Source of the DNA: Deltaproteobacteria bacterium
Lineage (GTDB): Bacteria > Desulfobacterota > Desulfobaccia > Desulfobaccales > 0-14-0-80-60-11
Length of the DNA stretch: 43,347 nt
Direction: 5' to 3'
Assembly: GCA_003599195.1 (NCBI GenBank)
Contig: QZIZ01000155.1
Coordinates: 1-43,347, forward strand
A program made the position numbers and the translations under genes. The stretch's first letter is position 1. Every line of letters begins with the position of its first letter. This document shows positions 34,020 through 41,661 of this stretch, piece by piece. The notes below the pieces were generated by a model. The model was given only the letters and a program-made list of their open reading frames with translations, was not told the DNA's origin and searched no databases.

Positions 34020-35123
34020 TTAACGGGATCTGAACAAGATGGAAGTTGGCTCCCCCGGGACCGGGGCCAGTTCACTCACTTTATTATTTCCGAGCAGCCT
34101 TTTAACACTGGCGATTATCTGTTCCGCTCCCGGGTAGTAAGCCATTTCCAGGGCGTGAGAGGCAGGAGAGGGAGTATCCGCCAGAGCAACAATGGCAACA
34201 GACTCTTTTAAGAATGGGAATGCCTTCTCAGCTACCCGGGAAGCAATCTCAGCACCGACCCCTCCGGTCCTGCAGCCGACATCCCCGATGACCAGCCTTC
34301 CCGTCTTTCGCACCGAATCGAAGATGAGTTCCTCATCCAGGGGGTTCAGAGTCCGAGGATCGATAATCTCAATCTCGATGCCCTCGGCCGCCAGTGCTTT
34401 GCTGGCCTTTACCGCTTCATAAAGCATTTGGGATATGGCCACAACGGTGGCATCCTTTCCCTGGCGCCTGACTATTCCCTTGCCCAGTGGCACCGCATAA
34501 ATCTCTTCAGGCACATGGCCCTTATAATCGTAGACCCATCTATGTTCAATAAACATCACTGGGTTCCCATCATTCAGAGCAGAGACGAGCAGACCCTTGG
34601 CATCGTAGGGGGTGGCCGGAATGGCGACCTTAAGACCTGGTATATGAAGAAAAAGGGAATGCAGCGCCTGGGAATGCTGGGCTGCTGAGCCCCACCCCCG
34701 GCCGATGATACTCCTTACGACCAAGGGGACATTTACTTTCCCCCCGGTCATATAACACCACTTGGCTGCATGATTGATTATTTGATCCATACAGATGGGT
34801 AAAAAATCCATCCGCATATGCACAAAGATGGGTTTCATCCCGGCCAAAGCGGCGCCGATCGCCACCCCGGTCAAGCCATTTTCAGCAATGGCAATATCCA
34901 TTACCCTGTCTTTGCCGAAGATTTCGCACAAGCCCACGGTGGTGCCAAATATCCCTCCCGGGTCGTCCACGCCTTCACCAAGAATAAAAACTCTCGCATC
35001 ATGTTGAAGCATTTGCATCTGTGCTTCGCGCAGACTGTCGCGGTAGGTAATCCAGCGCAAGCCGTCCGTTGCCGGGGTAGCAGCGAAATCATCCTGGTCA
35101 ATAAAAACCTTAGTCCAAGGCAT
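34020..35123 (-). CDS. Thiamine-diphosphate-dependent E1 beta-like subunit
   Basis: A 367-residue protein of the 2-oxoacid dehydrogenase E1 beta/transketolase C-terminal type. Marks are ITYRDSLREAQ, VFILGEGVDD, DIAIAENGLTGVAIGAALAG (containing the conserved glutamate that activates thiamine), RGWGSAAQHSQALHSLF, and EIEIIDPRTLNPLD in the C-terminal transketolase domain. It pairs with the E1 alpha gene 2 bases upstream. No E2 acyltransferase or E3 dihydrolipoamide dehydrogenase lies in the window, so a normal 2-oxoacid dehydrogenase complex is unlikely. Stand-alone E1 pairs in sugar pathways (AviB1/AviB2 of avilamycin) transfer a two-carbon unit onto a sugar. Confidence 0.92.
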   Translation of the reverse strand: MPWTKVFIDQDDFAATPATDGLRWITYRDSLREAQMQMLQHDARVFILGEGVDDPGGIFGTTVGLCEIFGKDRVMDIAIAENGLTGVAIGAALAGMKPIFVHMRMDFLPICMDQIINHAAKWCYMTGGKVNVPLVVRSIIGRGWGSAAQHSQALHSLFLHIPGLKVAIPATPYDAKGLLVSALNDGNPVMFIEHRWVYDYKGHVPEEIYAVPLGKGIVRRQGKDATVVAISQMLYEAVKASKALAAEGIEIEIIDPRTLNPLDEELIFDSVRKTGRLVIGDVGCRTGGVGAEIASRVAEKAFPFLKESVAIVALADTPSPASHALEMAYYPGAEQIIASVKRLLGNNKVSELAPVPGEPTSILFRSR

Positions 35124-35125
35124 AA

Positions 35126-36106
35126 TTATTCCCGCTCAAAAAATACGTGCTTAATTAGATCGGTCTTATCAGGTAAAGGACTCTCCAGGCCAAACTTAAC
35201 CGCCGTGGCTATTTCCTTATCAATTGCTTTAATAAAATGATTTATTTCCGCTGCGGTTATGATCTTATTTGCCAAAATGTGACCTTGAAATAGTTCTATG
35301 GGACATCTCTTCATCCAATCCCTGAGTTCTTTTTCCGGCCGGCACCCTCTTTCATAGTCGCAATCAGGCCCCACATGCCCTTTCCACCTGTAAGTTCGAC
35401 ACTCTATCAAACTGGGCCCCTTTCCCGCTCGGGCCCTTGCCGCTGCCTTCTTTACGGTTTCGTATATGGTCAGAACCTGATTGCCGTCCACCTGAAACCC
35501 AGGGATATGATAACTTTCCCCTCTTTTGGCGATATTATCATGGGGTTGTCTGGCAGTCTGAGGGGAATTGGTGGCATAAAAATTATTCTCACAGACAAAT
35601 AGCACCGGGAGCTTCTTCAATGCGGCAAAATTTAGACTTTCATGAAAAATCCCTTCATCTGCCGCACCATCCCCAAAAAAAGCCACGGAGATCCTCCCAT
35701 CCTTCCTCAGCCGGGATGCCAGACCCGTTCCCACGGCCAGGGCAATGGAGCCTCCCACAATGGCCGTCGTCCCTAAGATCCCGCATTCCGGGGCAACCGG
35801 ATGCATGGAACCGCCTTTGCCTCGGGAGCAACCGGTAATCCGCCCATAAAACTCCGCCATTAAAGTATTGATATCCATTCCCTTGGCCAAACAATGACCA
35901 TGATTCCGATGAGTACTGAAGATATAATCCCCTTTCTTGAGATTCCCGCAAACACCTGCGGCAATTGCCTCTTGACCGATACATAAATGCACCGGCGTCC
36001 TCATATTTTGTTCAGGGTACCGCTCAACAATCTTTTCCTCAAAACGTCTGATTTTGAGCATCGTATGAAAGAGACGTCGCATTGTTCTTGGGGATGTCCT
36101 GGCCAA
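35126..36106 (-). CDS. Thiamine-diphosphate-dependent E1 alpha-like subunit, TTG start
   Basis: A 326-residue E1 alpha-type protein. The thiamine-diphosphate motif is GDGAADEG starting at Gly145 and closed by ENNFYA (Asn174-175). PVHLCIGQEAIAAG, STHRNHGHCLAKG and GGSMHP lie in the usual order, and YRWKGHVGPD follows near the C-terminus. With the E1 beta gene 2 bases downstream it should form an alpha2-beta2 enzyme that decarboxylates a 2-oxoacid such as pyruvate. TAGGAGG is placed ideally before a TTG at 36106. The neighbours are a methyltransferase and aminotransferases, which again suggests sugar modification and not central metabolism. Confidence 0.93.
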   Translation of the reverse strand: MARTSPRTMRRLFHTMLKIRRFEEKIVERYPEQNMRTPVHLCIGQEAIAAGVCGNLKKGDYIFSTHRNHGHCLAKGMDINTLMAEFYGRITGCSRGKGGSMHPVAPECGILGTTAIVGGSIALAVGTGLASRLRKDGRISVAFFGDGAADEGIFHESLNFAALKKLPVLFVCENNFYATNSPQTARQPHDNIAKRGESYHIPGFQVDGNQVLTIYETVKKAAARARAGKGPSLIECRTYRWKGHVGPDCDYERGCRPEKELRDWMKRCPIELFQGHILANKIITAAEINHFIKAIDKEIATAVKFGLESPLPDKTDLIKHVFFERE

Positions 36107-36121
36107 GGTTTCCTCCTACAA

Positions 36122-36781
36122 TTATTCAGCAATGAACCAATAATAATCGCCGGTATAACCTGCTTCGGCAAAGAGTTTCTGCCAATCGTCCACATGCATG
36201 TATGTTAAGGCAGTCAAATTCCACTTTAACATGTTCTCCCGTTCTTGTTCGTTGCGCCAGGCGTCAACCATGATGAAAGAGCGGCCGCGGCTGACCCGCT
36301 GGATTTCCCGCAAAGACTGTTTGCACTCTTCCAACGGCAAGTTATGAATGGTATTGATGGAAATTACGAAATCAAAGGACTTGTCAGGAAAACGCAGATC
36401 TTTGGCATCGCCTACCTGGACATAAGGTTTCATTTCTTCCATGGCGTGGGCAATGGCATATTCCGAGATGTCTATGCCCGCTACCTTTAAGCGCGGCATC
36501 AAAAGCTTGAAATCATAAAGCATAAAGCCTTTGCCGCAGCCCACATCCAGAACCGCGGCGTCTTCCGCCAGGTTGTAATGATCCCGGAAACGCCTCACGG
36601 TGTCAGTCCAGAAACGGGGGTGGTAATTATAACCTCCGTAACCGTAAAGTCGGTCTCCATCAAAAAATTCCCGTCCAAATTGCCTGGCGATTTGTCGATG
36701 TTCTTCGGTAATCAACTTACCTCGTTCCTCAATGGGACGCTTGCTTCGGGGATAGAGCTCCATGAGATTAATTTCTCCCAT
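36122..36781 (-). CDS. Class I SAM-dependent methyltransferase
   Basis: A 219-residue methyltransferase. Motif I is LDVGCGKGF (78-86), the acidic strand end is AGIDISEYAI, and GDAKDLRFPDKSFDFVISINTIHNL covers motifs II and III. A YGYGGYNYHPRFW segment precedes the SAM domain. This resembles methyltransferases that sit beside sugar-synthesis genes, and the target is not known. AAGGAG before the ATG at 36781 gives a clear start. It lies 52 bases after the aminotransferase pair and 15 bases before the E1 alpha gene. Confidence 0.88.
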   Translation of the reverse strand: MGEINLMELYPRSKRPIEERGKLITEEHRQIARQFGREFFDGDRLYGYGGYNYHPRFWTDTVRRFRDHYNLAEDAAVLDVGCGKGFMLYDFKLLMPRLKVAGIDISEYAIAHAMEEMKPYVQVGDAKDLRFPDKSFDFVISINTIHNLPLEECKQSLREIQRVSRGRSFIMVDAWRNEQERENMLKWNLTALTYMHVDDWQKLFAEAGYTGDYYWFIAE

Positions 36782-36833
36782 CTTTATCTCCTTTTAGCTT
36801 GATATATCTATACTATTTCAATCCTGACGTTAC

Positions 36834-37949
36834 TCAATGGTAGAAGTTCCTTATGCAATCAATGACAAACTCTATTTGTGAAGATTGCAGGTGCTGATGA
36901 ACCGGTAATGTGATTATGGTATGGCAGTCCGCCTCGCACTGGGGGAAGTCCCCTTTCTTGTAACCCAGGTATCCTGCCGCCTTTTGTAAATGTAACGGGA
37001 TAGGATAGTGTATTTTTGCTTCCACCCCTTTACTTAATAGAAATTGGTAGAGCCGGTCCCGATTTCTTACCCGCAAAACATAGGTATGGTAAACTTGTTT
37101 GAAGTTGGACCGGCGGGGAGGAACATTGATAAATTCCGCCAGGTCGGCAAAGGCTTCATCATACAGCCGGGCATTGGCAATGCGCCGGTCAGTGATGGCA
37201 TGGACCTGTTCCAGCAGGCGGTTGGCGATCACTGCCTGAAGGGTATCCAGGCGGCAATTATGGCTCCAGAAGTCGATCTCATCCCGAGTAGCCATGCCGT
37301 GGTTGCGGAAAAGACGCAGGTTATCCGCCAATTCCGCCGAGCGGGTGACGATCACCCCCCCATCCCCCCAGATATTCAGATTTTTCAAAGGGTGCAGGCT
37401 GAATCCCGCGGCGGCCCCCCAGGACCCTACGGATTTACCGTCGATCGCCGCAAGAATGGCCTGGGCTGCGTCCTCCACAACGAGCAGATTATGCCTGTGG
37501 GCGATCTCCATGATCCGGGGCATGTCCGCGGGGCAGCCGGTGAGATGCACCGGCATGATGGCCTTGGTGCGAGGGGTGACGGTCTCTTCGATCTTCGTCA
37601 CGTCGATGGTGTATTCTTCGTTGTTGTCCACGAAAACCGGGCGGGCCCCGGCCATGGCAATGGCACCCACCGTGGCCACAAAGGTGTTAGGGGTGGTGAT
37701 TACTTCGTCTCCGGGCCCCACTCCCAGAATCTTCAGGGAAAGCATCAGAGCATCGGTGCCGGTGCCGACGCCGATGGCATAGGGGAGGTCCAATAGCCGG
37801 GCAAATTTCTCTTCGAACTCCCCAAGAGGTTTCCCCAGGGTGAAGTCCCCGGTCTTGACCAGGGCCCGGATATCCTCCAGGTAAGGGTCGATATCGGCAA
37901 ATTGTTCCAGTAGATAGGAATACCCGATTCTCCTCCTGCTACCGCTCAT
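36834..37949 (-). CDS. DegT/DnrJ/EryC1/StrS-family aminotransferase, second copy
   Basis: A 371-residue PLP-dependent sugar aminotransferase. The PLP lysine is Lys189 in SLHPLKNLN followed by GDGG, and Asp160 in EDAAQA binds the pyridine nitrogen. GTGTDALML and TPNTFVATVGAI follow the family order. The GDGG type is most often seen in enzymes acting on 3-keto sugars (WlbE, FdtB), while GEGG marks 4-keto types, so amination at C3 is the better guess. AGGAG precedes the ATG at 37949, which overlaps the other DegT gene by 11 bases. The two copies are clearly paralogous. Confidence 0.93.
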   Translation of the reverse strand: MSGSRRRIGYSYLLEQFADIDPYLEDIRALVKTGDFTLGKPLGEFEEKFARLLDLPYAIGVGTGTDALMLSLKILGVGPGDEVITTPNTFVATVGAIAMAGARPVFVDNNEEYTIDVTKIEETVTPRTKAIMPVHLTGCPADMPRIMEIAHRHNLLVVEDAAQAILAAIDGKSVGSWGAAAGFSLHPLKNLNIWGDGGVIVTRSAELADNLRLFRNHGMATRDEIDFWSHNCRLDTLQAVIANRLLEQVHAITDRRIANARLYDEAFADLAEFINVPPRRSNFKQVYHTYVLRVRNRDRLYQFLLSKGVEAKIHYPIPLHLQKAAGYLGYKKGDFPQCEADCHTIITLPVHQHLQSSQIEFVIDCIRNFYH

Positions 37950-39042
37950 AGAAGCTCCTGATGCTGCTAACGATATAATTCAGCTCCTTCTCCCCCAGTT
38001 CCGGATAGACCGGCAAGCTCAGAATGCGCCGGGATTGCCGTTCGGTCACCGGAAAGTCGCCAAGTGCATGAGGCAAGCTCCGGGCCGCGCCTTGAAGATG
38101 GATGGGGATCGGGTAATGGATCGCGGTCCCGATCCCTTGCTGCGCCAGATAAGACCTGAGTTCATCCCGGTCATCGGCCTGAATCACAAAGGTGTGATAC
38201 ACCGCCCGTTCCCAGGGCTTATCCTGGGGCATCTGGACCTGGTGGAGGCCCTGCAGATGTTCCTGATAGAACCGTGCGTGGGCCCGGCGTTTCTCCGTCC
38301 AGGCCTCCAGGTATTGCAACTTCACCAATAAAATGGAGGCCTGCAAGGTATCGAGGCGGGAATTGCCGCTCCAGACCACGCAATTGTCCCGGGTTTTCAG
38401 GCCCAAGTTTCGCAAGATCTTGAATTCTTCAGCCAAACCAGGATCATCGGTGGTTAAAATGCCGCCGTCACCGCAGGAATTGAGGGTTTTGAGAGGATGG
38501 AGGCTGAAACAACCCACGACCCCGAAGGAGCCTACTCTTTTTCCCTGATATTCAGCTGTAACTGCCTGGGCCGCATCCTCAATCACGTGCAGGCGATGGG
38601 CCCGGGCCACCTCCAGAATTGCATCCATGGCCGCGGGACGGCCGGTTAGATGCACCGGGATGATGGCCTTGGTCCGGGGAGTGATGGCCTTAACCAACAG
38701 GTCCGGATCCAGATTGTAGTCTTCCTTGACGTCTACAAAAACGGGGCGGGCTCCCAAGAGATTGATGCTGGAGGAAGTGGCGACAAAAGAGTTGGGGACG
38801 GTGATCACCTCTTCCCCAGGTCCGACACTCAAGGCCTTGAGGGCCAGAATCAGGGCATCGGTCCCGGAATTGAGCCCCACAGCGAAACGAGTACCGCATA
38901 ATTCCGCAAACCGGTTTTCAAACTCGGCCACCTCGTCTCCCAGGATGAATCGGCCCCGGTCGATGACGCTGCCGATGGCGGCCAGCAGTTCATCCTTAAT
39001 AGGGCGGTGCTGGGCGACCAGATTAACGTAAGGAATTTTCAT
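37939..39042 (-). CDS. DegT/DnrJ/EryC1/StrS-family aminotransferase, first copy
   Basis: A 367-residue paralogue of the gene just downstream. The PLP lysine is Lys185 in SLHPLKTLN followed by GDGG, with Asp156 in EDAAQA. NSGTDALILALKAL, VPNSFVATSSSIN and the late HYPIPIHLQ line up with the other copy. Both copies keep the full PLP site, so both should be active. Two aminotransferases in a row suggest a diamino sugar, or two amino sugars, or successive steps on one sugar. It starts 3 bases after the epimerase gene. Confidence 0.93.
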   Translation of the reverse strand: MKIPYVNLVAQHRPIKDELLAAIGSVIDRGRFILGDEVAEFENRFAELCGTRFAVGLNSGTDALILALKALSVGPGEEVITVPNSFVATSSSINLLGARPVFVDVKEDYNLDPDLLVKAITPRTKAIIPVHLTGRPAAMDAILEVARAHRLHVIEDAAQAVTAEYQGKRVGSFGVVGCFSLHPLKTLNSCGDGGILTTDDPGLAEEFKILRNLGLKTRDNCVVWSGNSRLDTLQASILLVKLQYLEAWTEKRRAHARFYQEHLQGLHQVQMPQDKPWERAVYHTFVIQADDRDELRSYLAQQGIGTAIHYPIPIHLQGAARSLPHALGDFPVTERQSRRILSLPVYPELGEKELNYIVSSIRSFYER

Positions 39043-39045
39043 GGG

Positions 39046-40044
39046 TTATTTCAAGGAGACCGCCTGCATGGTTTTGATGTTGTAATAGCGGATGTCGGTC
39101 ATCGAGTCGGGAATCTTCCCGGCCACAAACGCCGCTTGCAGGCCCAAGATGGCATCTTCGATGGTAAACTTGGGGGCGAACCCTAATTCCCTTTTGATCT
39201 TTTCGGAGGAGACATGATAAGAACGGTTGTCATTGCTGGGGGTGTAGACAATATCAATTTTCTCCCCCAAGGTGCGCTTGACCTTTTCGGCCAGCTCACG
39301 GACCTTGAAATTCTCGTAACCGACGTTATAGATCTTCTTATGGATATTAACCGCCGGCTGTTCCAGCAGAAAGAGGTAGAGGTTGGCCATATCTTCGATG
39401 TGGATATTGGGCCGCTTCTGCTCCCCGCCAAAGACAGTGATGACCCCCTTGTTGATGGCATGGTTGGTGAGAATATTTACCGTCAGGTCCAGCCGCAACC
39501 GGGGAGAATAACCGCACACGGTGGAAGGGCGGACAATGGTCACCAGGAAGTCGTCCGCGGCTGCGGCCAGTAATGCTTCTTCACCCAACGCCTTATATTT
39601 GGAATAATCGGTCAGCGGCTCCAAAGGCAGATCTTCCGTCACTTCTGCTTCCTTCTTGATGCCGTAAACACTGGAACTGGAAGCATAGATAAATCCCTTG
39701 ACCGCAGATTTCTTGGCCACTTCAATCAACTGCAGAAACGCGTCGTAATTGATGGACTTCGCCAGACGGGGGTCCAGTTCATAGCTCGGATCGTTGGAAA
39801 TGCACGCGAGATGAATAATTACGTCCGTTCCCGGGATTTCTTTCTCTAACAGGGTCCGGTCCCGGATGTCGCCCCTGACTTCCTTGAGGTTCGACTGACC
39901 CCTTACTGCGCTTAGAACCTCTTCACCATAAAGGTAAAGGTCAATAACTTTGACCCGATATCCTTTTCCCAGAAGCTTGGGGACCAGGACCGCGCCGACG
40001 TAGCCCGCACCTCCGGTCACCAACACCGTTTTTCTTTCAATCAT
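39046..40044 (-). CDS. NAD-dependent nucleotide-sugar epimerase/dehydratase
   Basis: A 332-residue extended SDR. The NAD loop is TGGAGYVG (10-17), the serine region is YASSSSVYG and the active site is DYSKYK (YxxxK). VRPSTVCGYSPRLR and NIHIEDMANLYLFLL complete the family pattern. It resembles sugar epimerases found next to SIS isomerases and aminotransferases in heptose and O-antigen clusters. The substrate is unknown. It lies between the SIS gene (51 bases upstream) and the DegT pair (3 bases downstream), so it may provide the keto sugar for amination. Confidence 0.88.
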   Translation of the reverse strand: MIERKTVLVTGGAGYVGAVLVPKLLGKGYRVKVIDLYLYGEEVLSAVRGQSNLKEVRGDIRDRTLLEKEIPGTDVIIHLACISNDPSYELDPRLAKSINYDAFLQLIEVAKKSAVKGFIYASSSSVYGIKKEAEVTEDLPLEPLTDYSKYKALGEEALLAAAADDFLVTIVRPSTVCGYSPRLRLDLTVNILTNHAINKGVITVFGGEQKRPNIHIEDMANLYLFLLEQPAVNIHKKIYNVGYENFKVRELAEKVKRTLGEKIDIVYTPSNDNRSYHVSSEKIKRELGFAPKFTIEDAILGLQAAFVAGKIPDSMTDIRYYNIKTMQAVSLK

Positions 40045-40095
40045 GGTTTGTTATTTCCCTCACTTTTCTTCCTATGGTTCCCCAGCCTTATCAAT

Positions 40096-40674
40096 TCAAG
40101 GTTGCCGCATTACTGTCACCATCTGATCCACCCAGAAGTGGAGGATGGCTGCATGGCTAGTTTCCGCCAGACCGTAAGTTCCGGCCGGCACATAGAAGTT
40201 ATAGGCTCCCATGGTCCTGAGAGGATTGTCCGGTTTCATGGCGGACAACGTGATTACCAGGCCCCCGAGCTTACCGGCCACTTGAGCCGCCCGAAGGATA
40301 TTGGCCGATTGGCCGGAACTGCTGATGGCTACCAGCATATCCCCTTTTTTCATTTGCCTCCTGAGAGGGTCGGCAAAGACCTCCTCATAACAAAGGTCGT
40401 TGGCACAGGCGGTGATTAAGGAAAGATCGGTGAAGACCATGGTATGCAGATGGGCGTTCTTGGCCAGATCCGCAGAAATGTGTGAGGCCATGGAGGCGCT
40501 GGCCCCGTTGCCAATAAGATAGATGATATTGCCATTCTTGCTTAATCGAAGGGTGACCTCCCGCAAACGGGAGAAACTCGCATCCGGCTCCAGGACCGCG
40601 CCTGAGGCGTCCCACACCGACAGAGAGTCCAGGCAGGCTTTGAGTTCGGAGGCGCTGAGGTCCCAAGGCTTCAT
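40096..40674 (-). CDS. GmhA-like SIS-domain protein
   Basis: A 192-residue SIS-domain protein of the phosphoheptose isomerase group. The phosphate loop is IGNGASASMASHISADLAK (about 54-72) and the second serine motif is ISSSGQSANI. Conversion of sedoheptulose 7-phosphate to heptose 7-phosphate is the family role. It would feed the reversed HldE-like fusion two genes upstream. Its ATG overlaps the stop of the deoxyhypusine-synthase-like gene by 4 bases (ATGA). It differs clearly from the second SIS protein at 12184-12780, so the locus has two isomerase lines. Confidence 0.88.
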   Translation of the reverse strand: MKPWDLSASELKACLDSLSVWDASGAVLEPDASFSRLREVTLRLSKNGNIIYLIGNGASASMASHISADLAKNAHLHTMVFTDLSLITACANDLCYEEVFADPLRRQMKKGDMLVAISSSGQSANILRAAQVAGKLGGLVITLSAMKPDNPLRTMGAYNFYVPAGTYGLAETSHAAILHFWVDQMVTVMRQP

Positions 40675-41651
40675 TTATTTTCCTCCGCTTGGTGGGCCGA
40701 CTGCAGAGCTGTCCACAATTGCGGGATGGTGGTGGCATGGTGCCCCTGGAGGTAATAACTCTCTCCCCCCTCAGCCACCGACCGGACCAGCATGGTCTTC
40801 CAGGGGCGGAAATAATAAGCGGAATCTTCCCGGGAGGCTTCCTGACGGTAAGATTTCGGCAACTCTTTCAGATCACAGACCAGGGTGGTAAATTTGGTAA
40901 TCTCTCCGCCATCTTGGCGAGCCAGGTTGCGGACCATGGCCAGGGCCTTGAGAAAAACTTCCGGGGCCATGACCGCACTGCCAAAATTCATGACCACCCC
41001 GCCCTGGAGAGATTCCAGGACTTTGGCAAATCGTAGGAAATCGGTGTAACTGGTGGCGCCGTAGGCCGCTCCGTCGCAATTGGGGTGTTCATGCACGATA
41101 TCGTAACCGATCCCCACGTGGACGGTGATGGGGATGCCCAGGCGGTACCCGGCAGCCAGCACGCTGATATCCCGATGGGGAAACCCATCTTCAACAATTT
41201 TCCGACCCACCGCCTCTCCCAGACCAAGCCGGTCTTGGGCGGCCGCGGCGACAATATCGTTGATCCGCCCTGTTTCCTGCCATAGCCCGAACTGTCCTTC
41301 CCGAATATAACGGGCGACACTCTCGGTGGTGGCGCCGACCAGGGCAAATTCAAAATCATGGATCACGCCAGCGCCGCTCATGGCCAACACCGAGAGCCAG
41401 CCTCGTTCCATCAGGTCAATAAGATACCTTTGCACCCCGGACCTGAGGACATGGGCCCCCATCATCAAGACTATCGCAGCTTCCCGGGCTTTTGCGGCCG
41501 TTATGCAGGCGGCCACGGCCTCCAACTCCAGGCCTATCGACGCAGTGGGTTCCAAGGGCAAGATAATAGACCGCTCCAACCTGTGTTCCCGATCCGCCAG
41601 GGGATGCAGCCTTAGGCGAGACCGGTCGAATTGGGGAAAGCTTTCCGTCAT
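40671..41651 (-). CDS. Deoxyhypusine-synthase-like protein of unknown function
   Basis: A 326-residue protein that I place by pattern in the deoxyhypusine synthase superfamily. MMGAHVLRSGVQRYLIDLM, then MSGAGVIHDFEFALVGATTE and the later FGLWQETGRIND follow the order of the NAD-binding core in that family. A C-terminal lysine (Lys285 in RPWKTML) stands where the enzyme-imine lysine of deoxyhypusine synthase is expected, followed by HHATTIPQLW. Deoxyhypusine synthase modifies eukaryotic and archaeal eIF5A, which bacteria do not have, so another amine or alkyl transfer must be meant. It overlaps the SIS gene by 4 bases and lies 10 bases after the sugar-kinase fusion, so it is tied to sugar activation. 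The family placement is inferred. Confidence 0.65.
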   Translation of the reverse strand: MTESFPQFDRSRLRLHPLADREHRLERSIILPLEPTASIGLELEAVAACITAAKAREAAIVLMMGAHVLRSGVQRYLIDLMERGWLSVLAMSGAGVIHDFEFALVGATTESVARYIREGQFGLWQETGRINDIVAAAAQDRLGLGEAVGRKIVEDGFPHRDISVLAAGYRLGIPITVHVGIGYDIVHEHPNCDGAAYGATSYTDFLRFAKVLESLQGGVVMNFGSAVMAPEVFLKALAMVRNLARQDGGEITKFTTLVCDLKELPKSYRQEASREDSAYYFRPWKTMLVRSVAEGGESYYLQGHHATTIPQLWTALQSAHQAEENK

Positions 41652-41661
41652 GGGAAGAAGA

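Noticed and set aside
34020-36106. E1 alpha/beta as part of a normal pyruvate or branched-chain 2-oxoacid dehydrogenase complex
   Set aside because: No E2, E3 or lipoyl-domain gene is in the window, and the neighbours are sugar-modifying genes. Not excluded if E2/E3 lie elsewhere.
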